Part shown: positions 33,460 through 41,861 of the stretch, in pieces
Position numbering within the stretch: position 1 is the stretch's first letter
How the letters are laid out: the number at the start of each line of letters is the position of its first letter
NCBI GenBank assembly: GCA_910583925.1
Contig: CAJTZJ010000001.1
Span: 149,511 to 213,510 of the forward strand
Length of the DNA: 64,000 nucleotides
Reading direction: 5' to 3'
Source of the DNA: an uncultured Eubacterium sp.
GTDB taxonomy: Bacteria; Bacillota; Clostridia; Oscillospirales; Acutalibacteraceae
Made by a program: the position numbers and the translations under genes
Notes under the pieces: model-generated
Database searches by the model: none
The model's input: only the letters and a program-made list of their open reading frames with translations
What the model was told of the DNA's origin: nothing

Positions 33460-33766
33460 AATAGGAACAGATATTATAAGGATTTCAAGAATAGAAAAAA
33501 GCCTTGAAAAAGAAAGCTTTAAGCTATCCGTTTTTACGGACAATGAAATTCTTTATTCAAAAAAAGCCGAAACCTTTGCAGGGATTTTTGCCGCAAAAGA
33601 GGCGTATTTCAAAGCAAAGAGAACAGGAATTAATCAAAGACTTAATTCAATAGAAATTAATCATGATGAAAAGGGGAAGCCATATATCAGCGGGGTTGAA
33701 CACGCGGATGTTTCAATCAGCCATGATGGCGATTATGCCATAGCATCAGTTATTTTATGGGAGTAA
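33452..33766 (+). CDS. acpS: Holo-[acyl-carrier-protein] synthase
   Basis: 104 residues, slightly short of the usual 115-125. It transfers 4'-phosphopantetheine from CoA to acyl carrier protein, enabling fatty acid synthesis. The magnesium-binding aspartate is in GTDIIRI and the glutamate in FAAKEAYFKA. The start overlaps the end of lacZ by 8 bases, and nnrDE begins 8 bases after the stop: the common Firmicute acpS-nnrD pair. Confidence 0.93.
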   Translation: MFRIGTDIIRISRIEKSLEKESFKLSVFTDNEILYSKKAETFAGIFAAKEAYFKAKRTGINQRLNSIEINHDEKGKPYISGVEHADVSISHDGDYAIASVILWE

Positions 33767-33774
33767 GTAAAGGT

Positions 33775-35277
33775 ATGAGAATACTAACAGCAGATGAAAT
33801 AAAAAAAGCCGAGGAAGAAGCAATTAATAAATATTTTTCCGAGGCTGAATTAATGAACAGAGCAGGAAAAAAATGTGTAGATAAAATTGTTAAGTTTTAC
33901 GGCAGAGAGATAGACGGAAAACGAGTTCTCGTTTTCTGCGGAAACGGTAAAAATGCAGGCGATGGTTTTGTGATTGCAAAGCGACTTTGCCAGTTCGGCA
34001 ATCATGCCGAAATCGTACTTTGCGATAAAGAGCCAACCCTGCCTGCACCCAAAAAGTATTTTGATGAAGCTGTTGAAAACGGTGTTAAAGTAACAAGGTT
34101 TACAGATTGCAATCTGGATTGTGCTTTGATTGTAGACTGTGTTTTCGGAATCGGATTTCACGGCGAGCCGAAAGAGCCGTTCAATTCCGTTTTCAATGCC
34201 ATTAATGAAAGCAATGCTATCGTTGTGTCCGTGGATATACCAAGCGGCACGGATGCGTCGGACGGTTCGGTAATCCATGCTGTCCATGCCGATTTAACGG
34301 TTGCGATATCAGCCTATAAATATTGCCATATTTTGCCGCCTGCCAATGCGTATTGCGGAAAAATTACAGCTGTGAATATCGGCATTCCTAATGATTGTTA
34401 CAGCGAAAGCGCTTTAACCATAACCAAAACCTATGTAAAAAGTATATTTGAAAAAAGAAGGCTTAATTCAAATAAAGGCGATTTTGGTAAACAGCTTAAT
34501 ATCTGCGGAAGCTATTCTATGCCGGGTGCTTCTGTTATCTGTGCTGAATCAGCGCTTAAAACCGGTGTAGGTTTATTAAAATGTGCGTTTCCGAAGTCAA
34601 TTTACGGTGCTCTGACAGCGCATTTAACACAGCCCGTTTTTGTGCCTTTAAGCGAAAACGAGGATAAAACGCTGTCTATGGGCGCATTAACAGATATTCT
34701 TAAAGAAATCAAATGGGCAGACAGTATTGCGGTTGGCTGCGGTATCGGCGTTAATGATGATACGCAGTTGTTAATTAATCAGATTGTAAAAGAAAGCGAA
34801 GTGCCTGTTGTTATAGATGCAGACGGCATAAATTCCGTATCCGTGAATATAGATGTTTTGAAGGACTCTAAAGCTCCTGTTGTTTTAACTCCGCATCCGG
34901 GGGAAATGGCAAGGCTTATAGGCAAGGATATTTCCTTTGTTCAGAAAAACAGAATCAAATGTGCAAAAGCCTTTGCAATGGAATATGGCTGTATTGTTGT
35001 TCTTAAGGGTGCAAATACGATTGTAACAGATGGTGTAAATGTTTTTGTTAACACAACAGGCAATGCCGGTATGGCAATGGGCGGAACAGGAGATATGCTT
35101 ACAGGTATGATTGCTTCGTTTATTGCACAGGGAGCAGCTCCGTTCCATGCTGCTGCTTCGGCTGTATATATTCATGGTCTTTGCGGTGATATAGCTGCAA
35201 GGGAATTAAGTCAGCGCGGAATGACTGTAGACGATATGCTTGAGCTTCTGGGTGCTTTAATGATTGAATTTGAGTAA
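33775..35277 (+). CDS. nnrDE: Bifunctional NAD(P)HX epimerase/dehydratase
   Basis: About 500 residues. The N-terminal YjeF_N epimerase domain (GNGKNAGDGFVIAKRL, VDIPSGTDASDG) and the C-terminal ADP-dependent dehydratase domain (GDFGKQLNICGS, LTPHPGEMARL, GNAGMAMGGTGDMLTG) are both complete. It repairs hydrated, damaged NADH and NADPH in the cytoplasm. An in-frame ATG at 33757 inside acpS lacks a ribosome site; the ATG at 33775, giving the typical MRILTADEI start, is preferred. Confidence 0.95.
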   Translation: MRILTADEIKKAEEEAINKYFSEAELMNRAGKKCVDKIVKFYGREIDGKRVLVFCGNGKNAGDGFVIAKRLCQFGNHAEIVLCDKEPTLPAPKKYFDEAVENGVKVTRFTDCNLDCALIVDCVFGIGFHGEPKEPFNSVFNAINESNAIVVSVDIPSGTDASDGSVIHAVHADLTVAISAYKYCHILPPANAYCGKITAVNIGIPNDCYSESALTITKTYVKSIFEKRRLNSNKGDFGKQLNICGSYSMPGASVICAESALKTGVGLLKCAFPKSIYGALTAHLTQPVFVPLSENEDKTLSMGALTDILKEIKWADSIAVGCGIGVNDDTQLLINQIVKESEVPVVIDADGINSVSVNIDVLKDSKAPVVLTPHPGEMARLIGKDISFVQKNRIKCAKAFAMEYGCIVVLKGANTIVTDGVNVFVNTTGNAGMAMGGTGDMLTGMIASFIAQGAAPFHAAASAVYIHGLCGDIAARELSQRGMTVDDMLELLGALMIEFE

Positions 35278-35291
35278 TGGAATGATAGCAT

Positions 35292-35768
35292 TTGAAAAGA
35301 ATTGTGCTGATTATAATCTTGATTTGTGTTTTGTTTGCCGGCTGCAGTGTTGAAGCCTATACCCCTGAAATTAAAGATTTCAGCCAGAATGCTTCAGTTG
35401 AGGCGGGGGAATTTTCGTATACCTGTGAAATTTCAATGGCGGAAAATTCTGTATCCGTAACGGCAACCTCTACGAATGCAAACGGTATGTGTATTGCATA
35501 TAATGGTAAATCGGCAAATTTCAAATATCTTGATATGGAATATGAAATCGTTTCCGATAAGATAGATGATACCAATCCTGCAAAAGCTGTTTATGAAGCA
35601 TTTGCAGTGATTAAAGAGGGCTTTCCGGATAATGCCTCCAAAACAGCCGATGGATTCAGATATGATGGCAAAACGGCTCTTGGCAGCTTTACTTTGCTTC
35701 AAAGGGATGATTATTCCTATAAATCTCTTCAATTCAAAGAAGCAAATATAAATATAGAATTTGAATAG
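35292..35768 (+). CDS. Small lipoprotein of unknown function
   Basis: 158 residues starting at a TTG codon (35292). A hydrophobic leader ends in the lipobox LFAGC at about residues 14-18, so the protein is lipid-anchored outside the membrane. The mature part is beta-rich, with many Thr, Ser and Asn residues and no recognised domain. It follows nnrDE by 14 bases and may share its transcript. Confidence 0.8.
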   Translation: MKRIVLIIILICVLFAGCSVEAYTPEIKDFSQNASVEAGEFSYTCEISMAENSVSVTATSTNANGMCIAYNGKSANFKYLDMEYEIVSDKIDDTNPAKAVYEAFAVIKEGFPDNASKTADGFRYDGKTALGSFTLLQRDDYSYKSLQFKEANINIEFE

Positions 35769-35875
35769 CTTTAAGGTATGTGTCGTTGCAATTTTTTGTT
35801 TTTCTGAGAAAATTTCCGTTTTCGTAAATTCTTTTGGATATGATATTATAAAACAGGATTAATAAAGGAGATAAA

Positions 35876-37414
35876 ATGGCTACATTTAATATTTACGGCT
35901 GCTGTATATGCAGAGATTTATTCAGCCTTGTTCCTAATAATACACACGAGGTAATACATTTTTTGCAGTCATCATCACAAACCGTTAATTTTCTTTTTAA
36001 TACAAAGCCGAAAAAGCAATTAACCTTTGATGACTTTGAAAATATTTCTATGCCGAATTTTGAGAAAAAATGTATAATCAACGATTATAATAAAACGCTT
36101 GTTGATTATTATACAAAAATGTCGGATTTTTTTATTCTTGATTTGATTAATATTGCGAACACAAATCTGATGAAAGAAATATCCAAAGACGGCACGGAGC
36201 ATTATTTTACAAATTCATCTTGGTTCAGCAAGGCTTTCAAAAAAGGTTTAAATGAATATTTTAAAGATAGTAAGCTGGAATTGTTAAACCGTTTTGATGT
36301 TTTAAAAGAATACGGCTATGATACGATATTGGACAATCTTATCAAATGGATTAAAGGGCTTGGTTATAAGGAAGAGCAGATTATTCTGATTGAAGATAAC
36401 AGAACACCGTATTATACACATAAGGGAAAACTTTATTGTTTTCCTGAGGCTACCCGTGATAAGGTTAATGGTATAGTGGCAGATATGTATGAAGCTTTTA
36501 AAGAAAAATGCAAGGGCTGCCATGCCGTTAAGATGCCTGTTGTTGCTTATGCCGATTCAAATCATAAGTGGTCTTTAACAGATCAGCACTACTGCCATGA
36601 GGTCTATGAATATTTATACAAATGTGTTGATGCAATAGCAGAAGATTTGTTTTCCTGTGATGAAAAAATTGCGCAGCTTAGAGAACAGTATTCGCTGTTG
36701 CTTTATAAAAAACTGAATGGCTTTATCAGAAGCAGTCTTGTCGGAAAACAGTATCTTAATGAAGATTTATCAGCTTCAGGGAACAGATATATTGCAGTTA
36801 AGGATGCTCTGTATTATAAGGATTCCGAATGTAAAAATCCAGTCGGAACGCTTCATGAAAGCTTAAATGTTCTTGATTTTGATTTACCGTATTCAAGAAT
36901 TTTAAAAGGATATGTTAAATCAGATGATTGTGTTAAGGGCTTATTTGGCAATGGTGCTTATATCAATGATGATTGGAAAGTAGTAAATAACAGTACTTGT
37001 GTTATTCTTAAGGATAATTCAATTGTGATACAACATGCCGGAAATGCTTCAAAAGCACAGATGAATGTGATTCAGACAGTAAAATACGCTGAGGAATTAT
37101 GTGATACAACAGTGACCTTTTCGGTTTTGACCCGTGTTCTGCATCCGAGTAATGTTGAAAATTTGGGGGGCACGATTGCCTTTATTAACAGCGATTCGTA
37201 TAATCAAGGGGAATTTTATAAGAGTAAATCTTTCGCAAATGCGGATTGGCAAAGGATTTCTTTAACAGCAAAATTGCCGAAGAAAGAGGATTTCAACGGA
37301 TTAACCGTCTGCCTTCGTGCCAATGCAGGTACCGGCGATGAGCCGCAGCATGCCGTTGTTGAATTTGCAAAGCCTAAATTGGAAATAGGTGTTATTTCAA
37401 CCGATTTTGATTGA
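35876..37414 (+). CDS. SGNH-like (DUF6270-type) protein with C-terminal jelly-roll-like domain
   Basis: 512 residues, no signal peptide. The N-terminus FNIYGCCICRDLF recalls the GSCxSRD start of DUF6270-type SGNH hydrolase-like proteins, with Cys in place of the usual Gly-Ser; a DQHYCHEVYEYL segment near 235 may supply the Asp-x-x-His. Residues about 285-340 look like an SH3-like or linker region, and about 365-510 resemble a carbohydrate-binding jelly roll ending in KLEIGVISTDFD. Such proteins often modify surface glycans. The family was recalled, not searched. AAGGAG precedes the ATG; a strong terminator follows. Confidence 0.6.
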   Translation: MATFNIYGCCICRDLFSLVPNNTHEVIHFLQSSSQTVNFLFNTKPKKQLTFDDFENISMPNFEKKCIINDYNKTLVDYYTKMSDFFILDLINIANTNLMKEISKDGTEHYFTNSSWFSKAFKKGLNEYFKDSKLELLNRFDVLKEYGYDTILDNLIKWIKGLGYKEEQIILIEDNRTPYYTHKGKLYCFPEATRDKVNGIVADMYEAFKEKCKGCHAVKMPVVAYADSNHKWSLTDQHYCHEVYEYLYKCVDAIAEDLFSCDEKIAQLREQYSLLLYKKLNGFIRSSLVGKQYLNEDLSASGNRYIAVKDALYYKDSECKNPVGTLHESLNVLDFDLPYSRILKGYVKSDDCVKGLFGNGAYINDDWKVVNNSTCVILKDNSIVIQHAGNASKAQMNVIQTVKYAEELCDTTVTFSVLTRVLHPSNVENLGGTIAFINSDSYNQGEFYKSKSFANADWQRISLTAKLPKKEDFNGLTVCLRANAGTGDEPQHAVVEFAKPKLEIGVISTDFD

Positions 37415-37424
37415 TGTGTTAAAT

Positions 37425-37469
37425 AAAAAGCAGACGATTGCGGAAATCCTCGCAATCGTCTGCTTTTTT
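37425..37469. terminator. Bidirectional terminator between the SGNH-like gene and the DtxR-family gene
   Basis: An 18-bp perfect stem (37425-37442 with 37451-37468) beginning with A5 and followed by T6. Confidence 0.93.
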
Positions 37470-37476
37470 ATAGCCA

Positions 37477-37860
37477 TCATTCTGATTTATTAATATCCGT
37501 TAAATAGTTTTTAACAGCTTCAAAGCTTTCAGCGCTTATAACATGCTCAATTTTGCAGGCATCTTCAACTGCCGTTTCGGGATTAACACCGATAGCTATA
37601 AGCCAGCTTGAAATTGCAATATGCCTTTCATACATGGTTTCTGCAATTTCCATTCCCTTTGCAAGCAGGGAAATATAGCCGTTATCGTCAACATCAATGT
37701 ATCCGTTTTCGCGCAGATTTTTCATTGCAACGCTGACACTCGGTTTGGAAAATTCAAGCTCATTAACAATATCAATAGAGCGAACAACGCCTTTTCTGTT
37801 CTTGATAATTAAGATGGTTTCAAGATAATTTTCTGCTGATTCTTGAATTTTCATAATCAT
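37477..37860 (-). CDS. DtxR/MntR-family metal-dependent repressor
   Basis: 127 residues: an N-terminal winged helix (SAENYLETILIIKNR, then FSKPSVSVAMKNLRENGYI) and the start of the dimerisation and metal-binding domain with E-x-x-H (CKIEHVISAE). No C-terminal SH3-like domain, so it is the short MntR-like type. It binds Fe2+ or Mn2+ and represses uptake genes. It is divergent from the feo operon, whose control region carries TTAG-N6-CTAA sites, which makes it the likely Feo regulator. Start at the first ATG, with AAGGGCGG upstream. Confidence 0.9.
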   Translation of the reverse strand: MIMKIQESAENYLETILIIKNRKGVVRSIDIVNELEFSKPSVSVAMKNLRENGYIDVDDNGYISLLAKGMEIAETMYERHIAISSWLIAIGVNPETAVEDACKIEHVISAESFEAVKNYLTDINKSE

Positions 37861-37972
37861 TTCTACCGCCCTTAAATCTGTTTTAAAACAAAGAATCCTT
37901 CTTCGTTGATTAATAATATAGCACAGTTTTTTATCTTTTTCAATTTTTTCTTGAAAAAGTTTTGATTTGCTA

Positions 37973-38001
37973 TTGACAAGTTGGTTAGTCTTTGCTAATA
38001 T
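37973..38001 (+). promoter_or_regulatory. Promoter of the feo operon
   Basis: TTGACA, 17-base spacer, TAATAT. Iron-box site 1 overlaps its spacer and -10 element. Confidence 0.8.
37985..37998 (+). promoter_or_regulatory. Iron box 1 (TTAG-N6-CTAA)
   Basis: TTAG at 37985-37988, 6 bases, CTAA at 37995-37998, overlapping the promoter -10. The DtxR/IdeR family recognises TTAG...CTAA type palindromes. Confidence 0.7.
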
Positions 38002-38009
38002 ATACCTCG

Positions 38010-38025
38010 GTTAGGAAATTCTAAC
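38010..38025 (+). promoter_or_regulatory. Iron box 2 (GTTAG-N6-CTAAC)
   Basis: A perfect 5-bp inverted repeat with a 6-base spacer, 26 bases after box 1, just past the transcript start. Confidence 0.75.
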
Positions 38026-38045
38026 TGCTTTTTTAAAACTTCGAG

Positions 38046-38059
38046 TTAGTTAAAACTAT
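38046..38059 (+). promoter_or_regulatory. Iron box 3, imperfect
   Basis: TTAG, 6 bases, CTAT: one mismatch to the other sites, 35 bases after box 2. Confidence 0.5.
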
Positions 38060-38134
38060 CAAGGCAATGGAAAAATAAATTAAACCATGGCTCGGATTAT
38101 TCTTCATTGCCTGAAAAGGAACGGAGTGATATTT

Positions 38135-38344
38135 ATGCCTTTAGCTTTTGCAGATGCAGGTGAGGTAAATATTATCAAAAAAATCGGCGGTAAGCCGGAA
38201 GTAAAACAGCATCTTGAAAATCTTGGCTTTGTTGTAGGCGGAACCGTAAGCATTGTTTCTTCAATCGGCGGAAATCTGATTGTAAATGTAAAAGATTCCC
38301 GTGTTGCAATAAGCAGGGAAATGGCAAGTAAAATTATGGTATAG
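38135..38344 (+). CDS. feoA: FeoA-domain protein, first copy
   Basis: 69 residues: an SH3-like FeoA domain with the GEVNIIKKIGGKPEVKQHLE start and the VVGGTVSIVSS strand. FeoA proteins associate with FeoB and modulate its GTPase or gating in the membrane. A GGAG site precedes the ATG at 38135; an upstream ATG at 38087 has no ribosome site. The second feoA follows after 12 bases. Confidence 0.92.
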   Translation: MPLAFADAGEVNIIKKIGGKPEVKQHLENLGFVVGGTVSIVSSIGGNLIVNVKDSRVAISREMASKIMV

Positions 38345-38356
38345 GAGGTTATACAT

Positions 38357-38584
38357 ATGAAAACTTTAAAAGAAGCAAAGGTTGGAGAAACCTTAAAGGT
38401 TGTTAAGCTCCACGGCGAGGGAGCAGTTAAGCGCCGTATAATGGATATGGGAATAACAAGGGGTGTTGAGGTTCATATCCGTAAGGTAGCCCCGCTTGGA
38501 GATCCTGTTGAAATCACGGTTCGCGGCTATGAGCTTTCCTTAAGAAAGGCTGATGCCGAAATGATTGAGGTAGAAAATATATAG
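38357..38584 (+). CDS. feoA: FeoA-domain protein, second copy
   Basis: 75 residues; the FeoA signature is clear in AVKRRIMDMGITRGVEV and RGYELSLRKADAEMIEV. AGGAGG lies 9 bases before the ATG. Paired feoA genes before feoB are common in Clostridia. The two copies have clearly diverged, so they probably do different jobs with FeoB. Confidence 0.95.
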   Translation: MKTLKEAKVGETLKVVKLHGEGAVKRRIMDMGITRGVEVHIRKVAPLGDPVEITVRGYELSLRKADAEMIEVENI

Positions 38585-38589
38585 CTTTT

Positions 38590-38610
38590 GGGCAAGATTT
38601 ATTCTTGCCC
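38590..38610 (+). terminator. Attenuator-like hairpin between feoA and feoB
   Basis: An 8-bp stem GGGCAAGA/TCTTGCCC (38590-38597 with 38603-38610), starting 5 bases after the feoA stop, without a clean T run. It may reduce feoB expression relative to feoA or protect mRNA ends. Confidence 0.5.
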
Positions 38611-38628
38611 TATATATTAAAACGCGAG

Positions 38629-38642
38629 TTAGTCAATACTAA
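38629..38642 (+). promoter_or_regulatory. Iron box 4 before feoB
   Basis: TTAG, 6 bases, CTAA, 21 bases before the feoB start. A second repressor site inside the operon. Confidence 0.6.
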
Positions 38643-38663
38643 TCAATGAAAGGACTTAAGAAT

Positions 38664-41099
38664 ATGAGTATTAAAATTGCCCTTGCAGGTAATCCGAACT
38701 GCGGAAAAACCACTCTTTTTAATGCACTTACAGGCTCAAATCAGTTTGTTGGTAACTGGCCCGGTGTAACTGTTGAGAAAAAAGAAGGAAAATTGAAAAA
38801 GCACAGTGATGTAATTATTACTGATTTGCCGGGTATCTATTCTCTTTCTCCGTATACATTGGAGGAGGTTGTTGCAAGAAATTATTTGATTTCCGAGCGT
38901 CCTGATGCTATTCTTAATATAGTAGACGGAACAAACCTTGAGAGAAACCTTTATTTAACAACTCAGTTGACAGAACTTGGTATTCCTGTTGTTGTTGCAG
39001 TTAATATGATGGATGTTGTTAAGAAAAACGGCGACAAAATCAATGTTGCCGAATTATCAAGAGCTATAGGCTGTAAGGTTGTTGAAATTTCGGCACTTAA
39101 AGGAACAGGAATTATGGAAGCTGCCGAAGAAGCAATAAATGCAGCAAACGGTAAAAAAACAATTCCGCAGCATAGCTTCAGCGGCTCTGTAGAACACGCT
39201 CTTGCGCATATTGAAGAGGTAACGGTTCACGATATGCCGGAAGAACAGCAGCGCTGGTATGCAATTAAGATTTTTGAAAGAGATGAAAAAGTTCTCTCTC
39301 AGCTTAAGCTTGATCGGGATGTTCTTAATCATATTGAAAAAGATATTGAGGCTGCTGAAAATGAGCTTGATGATGATGCGGAGAGCATTATTACAAACGA
39401 AAGATATATTTACATAGCTTCAATCATAAAAGGCTGCTATAAAAAGAAAAATCAGAATAAATTATCAACATCCGATAAAATTGATAAGGTTGTTACAAAC
39501 CGTTTTGCAGCGCTTCCTATTTTTGCTGTTATCATGTTCCTTGTTTATTATATTTCTGTTTCAACAATCGGTGGGTTTGTAACGGATTGGACGAATGACG
39601 GTCTGTTCGGTGACGGCTTCCATCCGCTTGGAATAGGTACAAGCGATTATGATGATGCAATGACAGAATATGCCATTGAAAATGTTTGGACAGAGGATGT
39701 GGTTTCTGCCGTTGACGCTGCTGTAAAAGCAGATGTTATCGGTGCAGAAGATATTCAGGAAGCAATCGGCGAAGAGGATTTCGGGGCTTTTGAAGAGGCG
39801 TATGGAAGCTATGGCGACTCTCTTGCAGAAGCAGGCTTTGATATTTCGGAAACGGTTGATGCGGCTCTTGAAGCAGATGAAGCTCCGGCAACAGAGGACT
39901 TCGGTGTCTGGTGGAGAGGTATTCCTGTTCTCGTTCAGGATGGTTTGGATAAAATAAATTGCGCAGAATGGCTTTCAAGCCTTCTTGTTGATGGTATTAT
40001 CGGCGGTGTCGGTGCGGTTCTCGGTTTCGTTCCGCAGATGCTTGTGCTCTTTATTATGCTTGCATTTCTTGAAAGCTGCGGATATATGGCTCGAATTGCC
40101 TTTGTGCTTGACAGAATTTTCCGTAAGTTCGGCTTAAGCGGTAAATCCTTTATTCCTATGCTTATCGGAACAGGCTGCGGCGTTCCCGGTATAATGGCTT
40201 CAAGAACCATTGAGAACGACAGAGATCGTAAGATGACGATAATGACAACAACCTTTATTCCCTGCGGTGCTAAGCTTCCGATTATTGCAATGATTGCAGC
40301 AGCTTTATTTAACAAGGCTTGGTGGGTTGCCCCAAGTGCATATTTCCTCGGTATTGCGGCAATCGTAGTTTCCGGTATAATGCTGAAGAAAACAAAGATG
40401 TTCGCAGGTGATCCTGCTCCGTTTGTTATGGAGCTTCCCGCTTACCATTGGCCGACTGTCGGCAATGTACTTCGTTCTATGTGGGAAAGAGGCTCATCCT
40501 TTATTAAAAAGGCGGGTACAATTATTCTTCTTTCATCCGTATTCATCTGGGCGGCTTCTGCCTTCGGTGTTGTAGACGGTTCATTTACATTTGATCCTGA
40601 AATGGAGCTTGAGTCAAGTATTCTTGGTATGATAGGCAGTGCTGTCTGCTGGATATTCAAGCCAATCGGATTTGGTACAATAAAGGCAACTGTTGCAACC
40701 GTAATGGGTCTTGTTGCTAAAGAAGAGGTTGTAGGCGTATTCGGTGTTCTTGATTTTGAGGGTATGACAAGGCTTGCAGGCTATTCCTTCCTTATCTTCA
40801 ATCTTCTTTGTGCTCCTTGCTTTGCAGCAATCGGTGCAATTAAGAGAGAAATGAACAGCGCAAAATGGACTTGGTTTGCAATCGGCTATCAGTGCCTGTT
40901 TGCTTATGCAATTTCACTTATTGTATATCAGCTCGGTATGCTCTTTACAGGCAGCGGCAGTGTTATCGGTACAATCGTTGCAGCAATCATCATTGCATTT
41001 ATGATTTATATGCTTGTTAAGCCTTATAAAGAGGATAATTCACTTAAAGTAAATGTAAAAACTTCCAAGAAGAAAGAAAAAGAAACAGTTACAAAATAA
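38664..41099 (+). CDS. feoB: Ferrous iron transporter FeoB
   Basis: 811 residues. The N-terminal G domain has GNPNCGKTTLFNALTG (G1 from residue 9), DLPGIY (G3) and NMMD (G4), followed by the GDI region, then the membrane part with two gate motifs, including FIPCGAKLPI and CAPCFAAIGAI. It imports Fe2+ into the cytoplasm. Unusual is an acidic insertion of about 100 residues (about 310-415) after the first membrane helix, rich in Asp, Glu and Ala. AAAGGA lies 9 bases before the ATG at 38664; the ATG at 38646 lacks a site. Confidence 0.97.
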   Translation: MSIKIALAGNPNCGKTTLFNALTGSNQFVGNWPGVTVEKKEGKLKKHSDVIITDLPGIYSLSPYTLEEVVARNYLISERPDAILNIVDGTNLERNLYLTTQLTELGIPVVVAVNMMDVVKKNGDKINVAELSRAIGCKVVEISALKGTGIMEAAEEAINAANGKKTIPQHSFSGSVEHALAHIEEVTVHDMPEEQQRWYAIKIFERDEKVLSQLKLDRDVLNHIEKDIEAAENELDDDAESIITNERYIYIASIIKGCYKKKNQNKLSTSDKIDKVVTNRFAALPIFAVIMFLVYYISVSTIGGFVTDWTNDGLFGDGFHPLGIGTSDYDDAMTEYAIENVWTEDVVSAVDAAVKADVIGAEDIQEAIGEEDFGAFEEAYGSYGDSLAEAGFDISETVDAALEADEAPATEDFGVWWRGIPVLVQDGLDKINCAEWLSSLLVDGIIGGVGAVLGFVPQMLVLFIMLAFLESCGYMARIAFVLDRIFRKFGLSGKSFIPMLIGTGCGVPGIMASRTIENDRDRKMTIMTTTFIPCGAKLPIIAMIAAALFNKAWWVAPSAYFLGIAAIVVSGIMLKKTKMFAGDPAPFVMELPAYHWPTVGNVLRSMWERGSSFIKKAGTIILLSSVFIWAASAFGVVDGSFTFDPEMELESSILGMIGSAVCWIFKPIGFGTIKATVATVMGLVAKEEVVGVFGVLDFEGMTRLAGYSFLIFNLLCAPCFAAIGAIKREMNSAKWTWFAIGYQCLFAYAISLIVYQLGMLFTGSGSVIGTIVAAIIIAFMIYMLVKPYKEDNSLKVNVKTSKKKEKETVTK

Positions 41100-41112
41100 C
41101 GGAGGCGCTATA

Positions 41113-41286
41113 ATGCTTACTTTTTTAACTGAAAACCTGGCAACAATTATTATTGCGGTAATTGTTATCGGAATTTTGGCTGCGATTATTACAAAAATGA
41201 TTAAAGATAAGAAAAAAGGTAAATCCTCCTGCGGCTGCGGATGTGAGAATTGCGCTGCATCGGAAATTTGCCATAAAAAGGATTAA
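41113..41286 (+). CDS. FeoB-associated Cys-rich membrane protein
   Basis: 57 residues: one N-terminal membrane helix (TIIIAVIVIGILAAIIT) and a basic loop, then a Cys cluster CGCGCENC followed by CHKKD, six cysteines in total. This matches the small Cys-rich proteins commonly found after feoB in Firmicutes, thought to hand over iron on the inner face. GGAGG is placed just upstream, 13 bases after the feoB stop. Confidence 0.88.
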   Translation: MLTFLTENLATIIIAVIVIGILAAIITKMIKDKKKGKSSCGCGCENCAASEICHKKD

Positions 41287-41299
41287 TAACTCAAAAAGG

Positions 41300-41332
41300 A
41301 AACCGGCAGGTGTTAACCTGCCGGTTTTCTTT
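41300..41332 (+). terminator. Terminator of the feo operon
   Basis: An 11-bp GC-rich stem (41300-41310 with 41317-41327) followed by TCTTT. Confidence 0.85.
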
Positions 41333-41459
41333 GCCTGTATAAATATATTATTAATTCAAATAGAATTTCTGCGTAGTGGATTATAAGCACTATATAGAAG
41401 GAAAAAGTATAACATGGATGCAAGTGCTGTTTCTGTCAATCATAGAACAGTCCTATGCG

Positions 41460-41760
41460 TGTATGTTTGTTGAATCTATTTCTTCTTATCTTCATTATCC
41501 ATACTGCTGTATTTTTTGATAATAAAATCCCGCAGGAAAGACAAACACAGGAAAACAATGGGGAAAGAAAGCCAAAGGGATCGTATTTTTCCATTTTTTA
41601 AAAGTGTTTCCTCTCCCACAATATAATACATAACAATTTGAAATGCTATTATAGCTGCTACTAAGCAACAAGTAGTAATTATATAAAATTTCTTTTTGTT
41701 CATAATATCACCCGGTTTATCTTATTTTGCTTAATAATTTAAAGGATATATTTGCTATAT
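41460..41760. repeat. Direct repeat, copy A (about 300 bp; partner 43233-43532)
   Basis: The segment covering copy A and its upstream region is repeated with about 95 percent identity by eye at 43233-43532. Weaker similarity extends left of both copies. The main difference is T6 versus T8 within the coding frame near 41511 and 43288. Confidence 0.85.
41476..41703 (-). CDS. Small two-helix membrane protein, copy A
   Basis: 75 residues: MNKKKFYII start, helix 1 about 7-29, helix 2 about 43-62, basic tail with MDNEDKKK. The family is not recognised. A second, nearly identical copy lies at 43220-43477, so this is part of a local duplication. An AGGTG-like site is degraded here (CCGGGTGATATT). 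It could be an accessory or immunity-type membrane protein; nothing in the sequence proves this. Confidence 0.7.
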   Translation of the reverse strand: MNKKKFYIITTCCLVAAIIAFQIVMYYIVGEETLLKNGKIRSLWLSFPIVFLCLSFLRDFIIKKYSSMDNEDKKK

Positions 41761-41861
41761 GGACCATATTTATCTCCGGTGTTTGGTCTAAAGGTCCAAT
41801 CCATACGAAATTCTATTTTCCCATCCATTAATGTATGAGAATAAGCGGCATAATCGTCTGT

